Positions 58,627 to 64,000 of a DNA stretch of 64,000 bases are shown here, in pieces. Source of the DNA: Bradyrhizobium sp. 190 (GTDB lineage: Bacteria; Pseudomonadota; Alphaproteobacteria; Rhizobiales; Xanthobacteraceae); the NCBI RefSeq assembly GCF_023073415.1, contig NZ_JADPJL010000026.1:62001-126000 (forward strand), in the 5' to 3' direction. The notes beneath the pieces were generated by a model. It was not told where the DNA came from. It made no database searches and saw only the letters and a list, made by a program, of their open reading frames with translations. The translations under genes and the position numbers were made by a program. Numbering within the stretch: position 1 is the stretch's first letter; the number at the start of each line of letters is the position of its first letter.

Positions 58627-61007
58627 GCTGCCGGCCTTTCTGCGTCGCGCGCAGCCAAAACCGCCTCTACGACGCGATATGGCGTAATCGGCGACTGCAT
58701 CAGTTCGACGCCAAGCGGGCGCAACGCATCGTTGACGGCGTTGGCGATCGCGGCCGGAGGGGCGATGGCGCCGCCCTCGCCGATTCCCTTTACGCCGAAC
58801 TGCGTATAGGGCGACGGCGTCTCCATGTGATCGAGACGCGGCGCCGGCACTTCGGTCGGCCCGGGCAGCAGATAGTCGGCAAGTGTCGTCGCCAGCGGCT
58901 GACCGGCCGCATCGAACGGCATCTCCTCGTACAGCGCGGTGCCGATGCCCTGGGCCAGACCGCCATAGATCTGGCCATCCACCACCATCGGATTGACGAG
59001 AACGCCGCCGTCCTCGACGATGACGTAATCGAGGATTTCGACCTCTCCGAGATCCGGATCGACGGCGACGACCGCGGCATGCGCGGCATAGCTGAAGGTC
59101 CCGGAATCGCGCTGTGGCTTGTAGCCCGACGTCACTTCCAGTCCGCCGGGATCGACATCGGGCGGCAGATCCTGCGGCCGGCGATACCAGGTGTGCGCGA
59201 TTTCCTTTAAGGTAACGCTGCCGTTGACGCCGCGAACTTCGCCGTTCTGCAGGACCACCGCAGCCGGATCGTGTTGCAGCAGCTTGGCGCCGATGCGTCT
59301 GGCGCGCTCGCCCAACTCGCGGCAGGCGGTTGCGATCGCACCACCTGCCATCACCATCGAGCGCGAGCCCCAGGTGCCCGTGGAGTACGGCGTCATCGCC
59401 GTGTCGCCGTGGATCAAGCGCACCTTGGCGACGTCGACGCCCAGCACCTCATGCGCGACCTGGGCGAGCGTCGTCTCCATGCCCTGACCGTGGGAATGCA
59501 CGCCGACGCGGAGTTCGAGCCCGCCGTCCGGTGTCAGGCGCGCGGACGCCTGTTCGTGGCCGGGCACCATTGGAATACCCCAGCCGGAATAGACTGAGGT
59601 CCCGTGCGCGGCCTGCTCGCAATAGATGGAAACGCCGACGCCGATCTTTCGTCCATCGGCTTCGCCCTTGCGCTGGCGTGCGCGCACGCCTTCGATATCG
59701 ATTGACGCAAGCGCCCGTCGCATCGCCTCGGGATAATCGCCGCTGTCGAAGTGCTTGTTGGTGATGTTGTCGAACGGCATCTGCTCGGGCTGCACCAGAT
59801 TGCGCAGGCGCACTTCGCCCGGTTCCAGCCCGGCTTCCGTCGCAACCAGATCGAGCATCAGTTCCAGCGCAAAGCAGACGCCGGTTCGGGCCACGCCGCG
59901 ATAAGGCAGGATCGGACACTTGTTGGTCGCGACCGAAAACGTCCGGCAGCGATAGGCCGGCATCAAATAAGGTCCAGGCAGGATGCTGGCGACCTGCGCC
60001 GCCTCAAGGCACGCCGAGAACGGATAGGACGAGTATGCGCCGGAATCGACGGTCGCTTCGCAGTCGATGCCCCGCAGCCGTCCGTCGCGATCGGCATAGA
60101 CGGTGATCTTGTAGTGGTGCTCGCGGCAGTTGGAGCTGGCGGTGAGGTGTTCGCGGCGATCCTCGGTCCAGCGCACCGGATGGCCGCGATGCATCGTCAG
60201 CCAGGAAAGGCAGACTTCTTCCGGCAGCAAGATTCCCTTGTGTCCGAAGCCGCCGCCGACATCAGGCGAAACGATACGGATTCGGCCCTGCTCCATGTCG
60301 AGGCACTCGGCGAGGCCACTGCGCGTGATGTGCGGCATCTGGGCTGAGGAATAAAGCGTGAGCTGGTCGAAGCGGTGATCGAAGGTCGCGACCACGCCGC
60401 GCCCCTCGAGCGGCGACATGCACTGCCGCGCGGTCGATATCTCGCGCGACACTTTGATCGGCGCATCGAACGCCCTGGAGATGTCGACCTCGAAGTTGGT
60501 TTCGAGAAAGACGTTATCGCCCCAATGCTCGTGCACCAAGGCCGAACCCGGCTCCCGCGCCCTCCGCATGTCATAGACGGCGGGAAGCTCTTCGAGATCA
60601 AGCGTCACCGTCGCCGCAATGTCCTCGGCTTCGGCACGCGTCGGCGCCACGCACATGGCGACAAGTTCGCCGACCTGGCGCACCTTGCCGGTGGCGAGCA
60701 CCGGCTGCTCGGAAATCTTGAATCCCGGCAGCCCTGAAACCGCGCGGATCGGATTGACGCCGGCGAGATCCGCCGCAGTGAAGACGCTGCCACGATAGTG
60801 CTCCGGCACGTGGATGCCGCGGATCAGCGCATGCGCCAAAGGGCTGCGCACAAAGGCAACGTCCTGCAGCCCGGCAAGGCGGATGTCAGCCACGAACTGG
60901 CCACGGCCCCGCATCAGGCGATCGTCTTCCTTTCGCGGCAGCCGGGCGCCGACGCCTTGTCCGGCGCCCGCTCCGCCTGCGGAAGGAAACTCGCGCTCAT
61001 TGCGCAC
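58623..61007 (-). CDS. molybdopterin-binding large subunit, xanthine dehydrogenase/CoxL family
   Basis: A 794-residue catalytic subunit. The GTG at 61007, with GGGGAG nine bases upstream, is taken as start. Substrate and cofactor blocks: GGGFGHKGILLPEE, PYRGVARTGVCFALE, VHSHGQGMETTLAQVAHE, TGTWGSRSMVMAGGA, and GIGEGGAIAPPAA with the catalytic glutamate. The AYxCSFR loop of true CO dehydrogenase is not present; YRGVAR stands in its place, so it probably hydroxylates an organic molecule (purine, pyridine, aldehyde or similar). No MoCo insertion factor (XdhC, CoxDEF) is in the window. Confidence 0.92.
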   Translation of the reverse strand: MRNEREFPSAGGAGAGQGVGARLPRKEDDRLMRGRGQFVADIRLAGLQDVAFVRSPLAHALIRGIHVPEHYRGSVFTAADLAGVNPIRAVSGLPGFKISEQPVLATGKVRQVGELVAMCVAPTRAEAEDIAATVTLDLEELPAVYDMRRAREPGSALVHEHWGDNVFLETNFEVDISRAFDAPIKVSREISTARQCMSPLEGRGVVATFDHRFDQLTLYSSAQMPHITRSGLAECLDMEQGRIRIVSPDVGGGFGHKGILLPEEVCLSWLTMHRGHPVRWTEDRREHLTASSNCREHHYKITVYADRDGRLRGIDCEATVDSGAYSSYPFSACLEAAQVASILPGPYLMPAYRCRTFSVATNKCPILPYRGVARTGVCFALELMLDLVATEAGLEPGEVRLRNLVQPEQMPFDNITNKHFDSGDYPEAMRRALASIDIEGVRARQRKGEADGRKIGVGVSIYCEQAAHGTSVYSGWGIPMVPGHEQASARLTPDGGLELRVGVHSHGQGMETTLAQVAHEVLGVDVAKVRLIHGDTAMTPYSTGTWGSRSMVMAGGAIATACRELGERARRIGAKLLQHDPAAVVLQNGEVRGVNGSVTLKEIAHTWYRRPQDLPPDVDPGGLEVTSGYKPQRDSGTFSYAAHAAVVAVDPDLGEVEILDYVIVEDGGVLVNPMVVDGQIYGGLAQGIGTALYEEMPFDAAGQPLATTLADYLLPGPTEVPAPRLDHMETPSPYTQFGVKGIGEGGAIAPPAAIANAVNDALRPLGVELMQSPITPYRVVEAVLAARDAERPAA

Positions 61008-61044
61008 GGTGACGTTCTCCCCGATCGAACTGACGCTGACCTCC

Positions 61045-62322
61045 CTACGCGGCAACGGCTTGCGGCAGAATTGGCGCTACTGCGTCGTATCGCGCACCGG
61101 CGCGAAGGCAGAACTCAGGCTGCAGCAGACGCTCGGCGATGACTTCATTGTTCTCGTTGTCGCGAAGGACAAATCGTCCGCTTCGCTCCGTGATCACCGA
61201 GACGTCGGCTTCCCTGCCAACCTTGAGGGCGCCGATTTCGTCAGCACGGCCGAGCATTTTGGCCGGGTTAGATGTGACCATCGGCACGACCTGCTCAAGC
61301 GCGAGGCCGAGCGCCATCATCGAGCTCATCGCCTGGACGAGGCTGAATTTGGCCTGGCCGGCGAAGGGATGATTTTCGTCATCCTCGTGCTGATCAGGGG
61401 TGCCGGCGGGCGCAGGCACATGGGTGTTATAGCCGTGAATGTCGGCGCCGAGCGTGGTGGGAACGATGCCGGCGGCGAGCGCCTTCTTGGCGAGACGATA
61501 GGAAAAATGGCTGCCGTGACCGACGTCGACCTTCAAGCCCCGATCGAGCGCCGCCTGGATCACCGGGTGCACTTCCCCCTCACGGTTGACGAAGCCTCCG
61601 GGATGCCGCGTGAACGGATGCGCCAGCACATCGCCTTCTCGCAGCAAGGGAATCACGCGCGCCAAAATCGTATCGACGTCTTCGCCATTGGTGCCGCTTT
61701 CAGGCAGGCCCCAGAGCTGGCCGAAGTGCACATAGACCGGCAGATCTGCGCGACGTCCAATCTCCGCCGCCATTTCGATAACGCGAATGCCCCAGCGCGC
61801 AAAACCGCCGATCTCGGCATGGGCCTTGATGCCGCGAACAATATCGAGATTGGCCGTCGCCGACTTCACCGCGGCATCGATGTCGACGCCATCGGGGCTG
61901 TAGAGCTTGGGATAGTAATGGCCTTCGAGCCCGCCCACCAGGTAAGCCGACAGGAATGCATAGACGCGCGACTTCGCAGGCTCGGCGACGAAATGCCGGA
62001 AACCCGGCAACGTCATGCATGACGGACCGCCCTGATCGACCAGCGTCGTCACGCCGGATTGCACGCCCACCATGTCGGCATTCATGCCGAAGCGGCCGGT
62101 AACATACTGATAGACATGCGCGTGCGTATCGATGAGGCCTGGCAACACCAACTTGCCGGTCACGTCGACCACCTCCCTGGCGCTGGTCGGCAGGATGTCT
62201 TGTTGCACGGCGGCGATCTTGCCATTGCGGATGGCGACGTCCTTGATCCCGTCGATGCCGGAGGCCGGGCAGATCACGCGGCCGCCGCGCAGAAGCTGGT
62301 CGAAGGTGGCGCTAATAGCCAT
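61045..62322 (-). CDS. amidohydrolase/deacetylase-family metallohydrolase
   Basis: A 425-residue dihydroorotase-like TIM-barrel hydrolase. Metal ligands: LIDTHAHVYQY (HxH), a lysine in GIKAHAEIGG that may be carboxylated, GHGSHFSYR and the aspartate in LGADIHGYNTH. A C-terminal beta domain carries VGREADVSVI. The family opens cyclic ureides or removes acyl groups from amides. It is the first gene of the operon with the molybdenum hydroxylase and liv genes and faces marR. Substrate not deducible. Confidence 0.85.
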   Translation of the reverse strand: MAISATFDQLLRGGRVICPASGIDGIKDVAIRNGKIAAVQQDILPTSAREVVDVTGKLVLPGLIDTHAHVYQYVTGRFGMNADMVGVQSGVTTLVDQGGPSCMTLPGFRHFVAEPAKSRVYAFLSAYLVGGLEGHYYPKLYSPDGVDIDAAVKSATANLDIVRGIKAHAEIGGFARWGIRVIEMAAEIGRRADLPVYVHFGQLWGLPESGTNGEDVDTILARVIPLLREGDVLAHPFTRHPGGFVNREGEVHPVIQAALDRGLKVDVGHGSHFSYRLAKKALAAGIVPTTLGADIHGYNTHVPAPAGTPDQHEDDENHPFAGQAKFSLVQAMSSMMALGLALEQVVPMVTSNPAKMLGRADEIGALKVGREADVSVITERSGRFVLRDNENNEVIAERLLQPEFCLRAGARYDAVAPILPQAVAA

Positions 62323-62372
62323 GAAAGATCTCCTCTGTCCTCGCCGGCGGAGCTAGTCACCGCTCTCGCCAG

Positions 62373-62394
62373 AATACGAAGCATACTTCGTATT
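62373..62394. promoter_or_regulatory. perfect 9-4-9 palindrome, probable MarR operator
   Basis: AATACGAAG, spacer CATA, CTTCGTATT. It lies between the divergent starts of the amidohydrolase (62322) and marR (62463) genes, 51 and 69 bp away respectively. MarR dimers bind such inverted repeats and often repress both directions until a phenolic or other small ligand binds. The position and perfect symmetry make this a strong candidate. Confidence 0.7.
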
Positions 62395-62462
62395 TTACAA
62401 GAGCAAACTTCATGCCATGATCTTCCCGTGGCGAAGCCCATCGAATCGAGCTACTCGCATCA

Positions 62463-62981
62463 ATGATCCGAGGCTGGGAGAGTGCGTTGCGGAAAGCAAA
62501 AAAGCGTCATGGCGAGACCAGACATCGCCCGTGGCCGCTGTCAGAACGACCGGGCTTTCTGATCCGGCGGCTGCATCAGATTCACGTCGCGCTGTTCCAG
62601 GAAGCGTGCGGAGATTTCGAGGTGACGCCGCTGCAATACAGCCTGCTTTCGGCGCTTGCGGTGCGGAAAACCGCCGATCAGACCACGTTGGCGGCCGATA
62701 TCGCGCTGGACAGGACGACGACGACCGGGGCGCTCAAGCGGCTGGCCGCCCACAATTATGTCGAGAGAGCCGTAAATGATGAGGACCGCCGCGCGCGGCT
62801 CTGTAAATTGACGCCGGCCGGAGCGGCGCTTCTGGCAAAAATCGAGGCATCAGCGCGGGCCGCGCACCGCGCCACGCTCGATAACTTAAGTGAACGGGAG
62901 CAAGCCGTATTCGTCGACATGATGCAGCGCATCGTCGCGGCACACTCCAATCGCGACAGCGCTACTGCCCTATTCGATTGA
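62463..62981 (+). CDS. MarR-family transcriptional regulator
   Basis: A 172-residue winged-helix protein. A basic 27-residue lead is followed by helix 1 PGFLIRRLHQIHVALFQEA, the recognition area TTLAADIALDRTTTTGALKRL and the wing with VNDEDRRARLCKLT (conserved D-x-R-x-R). The C-terminal helix makes the dimer. It is the only gene on the plus strand here, divergent from the catabolic operon, and its likely operator is 69 bp upstream. Probably a repressor relieved by the pathway substrate. Confidence 0.9.
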   Translation: MIRGWESALRKAKKRHGETRHRPWPLSERPGFLIRRLHQIHVALFQEACGDFEVTPLQYSLLSALAVRKTADQTTLAADIALDRTTTTGALKRLAAHNYVERAVNDEDRRARLCKLTPAGAALLAKIEASARAAHRATLDNLSEREQAVFVDMMQRIVAAHSNRDSATALFD

Positions 62982-63126
62982 GCACGACGGTGCCATCTGC
63001 CGCCTTTTTAGTTCGAACTGCATAATTTGTAATCACTCGACACCTGCGCTGTATTCCATTGGAAGCAGCGGGGCGCTACTACAACCGATCGAGCGAAGCG
63101 GCTCTGTGTCGATCCTGTCAATGATA

Positions 63127-64000
63127 TCAGGTCGCGGTTGCAGCCAATTCTGGCTCGATATGCGGCACCGCTTCGACCAGTTCGCGTGTGTAAGCGGTTT
63201 TCGGATTGTCGAACATGGCCCGGCTCTCGCCCTGTTCGACGATGCGGCCGTTTTGCAGCACGATGGTCCGATCGCACATCATTCGAACGACGTTGAGGTC
63301 GTGGCTGACAAAGAGGAAGGCCAGGTCATCCTCACGCCGCAACCGGTCGAGCAGTTGCAGCACCACCGCCTGCACCGAGACGTCGAGCGCCGCCGTCGGC
63401 TCGTCCAGCACCAGCAGGCGCGGCCGGCAGGCGATGGCGCGGGCGATGCCGACACGAGCCTTCTGGCCGCCCGAAAGCTGATGCGGAAACCGCGTCAGCA
63501 ATTCGATGCCCAGTCCAACGCGCCGCGCGCACTCCTCCACCCGCTGCCGCAAGGCGTCGCCTGCGCGCAAGCCGCCAAGCCGCAGCATCGGATGGGCGAT
63601 GCAGTCAAAGGCGGTGAAGCGCGGGTTGAGGCTGTCATTCGGATCCTGAAAGACGATCTGGATATCCTTGCGAAACGGTGACCGGTGAAAATCGCGCGCC
63701 GGGATGTGGCCGATCGACTGCCCCTCGAACGCGATTTCGCCCTCGCTCGGATCGATCAGCCGGCAGATGATGCGCGACGTCGTGCTCTTGCCGGAACCGG
63801 ATTCGCCGACCAGACCGACACTCTCTCCGGCGCTGATCGTCATTGAAAAGTCTGCCACCGCCGCGGCCCCCTCATCGAATCGCTTGGCGAGTTTCTGCAC
63901 TTCCAGCAGCGGCGGCGTACCCGGCGCCGGCTGCGGCCGGGCCGCGACGGGCACCGCAATTTGCCGCCCCCTCTCCTCTTCCGGCACCAGGTCCGCGATC
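63127..64000 (-). CDS. oligo/dipeptide-type ABC transporter ATPase, 5' end cut by window
   Basis: The frame is open to base 64000, so the N-terminus is beyond the window; a GTG at 63987 is only a possible start. The visible ATPase domain has FGLVGESGSGKST-like VGLVGESGSGKST, IQIVFQDPNDSLNPRFT (Q-loop), signature QLSGGQKARVGIARAI, Walker B LLVLDEPTAALD and H-loop FVSHDL. The end AYTRELVEAVPH is typical of DppD/DppF/GsiA proteins. The ~30-residue lead before LLEVQKLAKRF looks like an inter-domain linker, so it may be the second half of a two-ABC fusion. Imports peptides or glutathione-like solutes. Confidence 0.88.
   Translation of the reverse strand, partial: IADLVPEEERGRQIAVPVAARPQPAPGTPPLLEVQKLAKRFDEGAAAVADFSMTISAGESVGLVGESGSGKSTTSRIICRLIDPSEGEIAFEGQSIGHIPARDFHRSPFRKDIQIVFQDPNDSLNPRFTAFDCIAHPMLRLGGLRAGDALRQRVEECARRVGLGIELLTRFPHQLSGGQKARVGIARAIACRPRLLVLDEPTAALDVSVQAVVLQLLDRLRREDDLAFLFVSHDLNVVRMMCDRTIVLQNGRIVEQGESRAMFDNPKTAYTRELVEAVPHIEPELAATAT

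Noticed and set aside
58623..61007. True aerobic CO dehydrogenase (coxL)
   Set aside because: The AYxCSFR active-site loop is absent and the maturation genes coxDEF are not nearby.
60814..62022. 402-codon open frame on plus
   Set aside because: Antisense shadow of the amidohydrolase; no family features and no ribosome site.
1..64000. tRNA, rRNA genes and CRISPR arrays
   Set aside because: No cloverleaf with a GTTCRA T-loop, no rRNA-like sequence and no regularly spaced repeats were seen by eye; tRNAscan-SE and a CRISPR finder would confirm.

Overview
The window looks like chromosome of a Bradyrhizobium-type alphaproteobacterium (Nitrobacteraceae). The reasons are high GC, a MipZ division ATPase, DUF1489 and DUF599 housekeeping genes, interspersed 'agcgttttc...gaaaacgcg' palindromic repeats, a rhizobial Exo-type polysaccharide locus, and several solute-uptake and catabolic operons. 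This placement rests on recognising gene content; no database was searched. I saw no rRNA, tRNA, CRISPR array, prophage or intact insertion sequence.

Region 1 (1-17.8 kb) is mostly core genes: a DnaJ-like membrane protein cut by the window edge, a VWA protein, a lipase-like hydrolase, mipZ, panC, DUF1489, a Pro-rich membrane protein, a GST, DUF599, a TonB/TolA-like protein, a broken aldo/keto reductase, an HTH regulator, mgtE, two successive NodB-type polysaccharide deacetylases and a lipoprotein. Decayed pieces (an alcohol dehydrogenase tail, the reductase) and repeats lie between them.

Region 2 (17.8-21.2 kb) has a PIN-domain toxin-antitoxin pair behind a 33-bp near-perfect palindrome, about 840 bp with no recognisable gene, and metK.

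Region 3 (21.3-39.6 kb) is a complete exopolysaccharide locus. It holds galE, an ExoX-like small membrane protein, an ExoF-like export protein, a Wzx flippase, an ExoK-like GH16 glycanase, four glycosyltransferases, an FkbM-type and a second methyltransferase, an ExoZ-like acyltransferase, an ExoP-like co-polymerase whose Walker A lysine is replaced, a Wzy/ExoQ polymerase, a pyruvyl transferase and the priming enzyme ExoY. Eleven genes from exoY to 27118 are nearly all coupled by start/stop overlaps. Two direct repeats resembling CtrA boxes precede exoY.

Region 4 (39.6-43.5 kb) is an accessory patch. It has a stand-alone IS1595-type zinc-ribbon protein without the transposase catalytic domain, a secreted RARE-like protein and at least five very small genes, two of them (59 and 50 aa) easily missed.

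Region 5 (43.5-64 kb) is catabolic. One minus-strand operon carries hyuA-hyuB and a DctPQM TRAP transporter. A second, about 11 kb long, runs amidohydrolase - molybdenum hydroxylase (large, FAD, and a fused 2Fe-2S/CoxG subunit) - LivKHMGF transporter - Rieske protein. It faces a divergent MarR regulator, with a perfect 9-4-9 palindrome between them. A kynurenine-formamidase-like hydrolase lies between the operons. I infer a regulated import-hydroxylate-hydrolyse route for a small amide or N-heterocycle; the substrate is unknown. The window ends inside a peptide-type ABC transporter ATPase gene.
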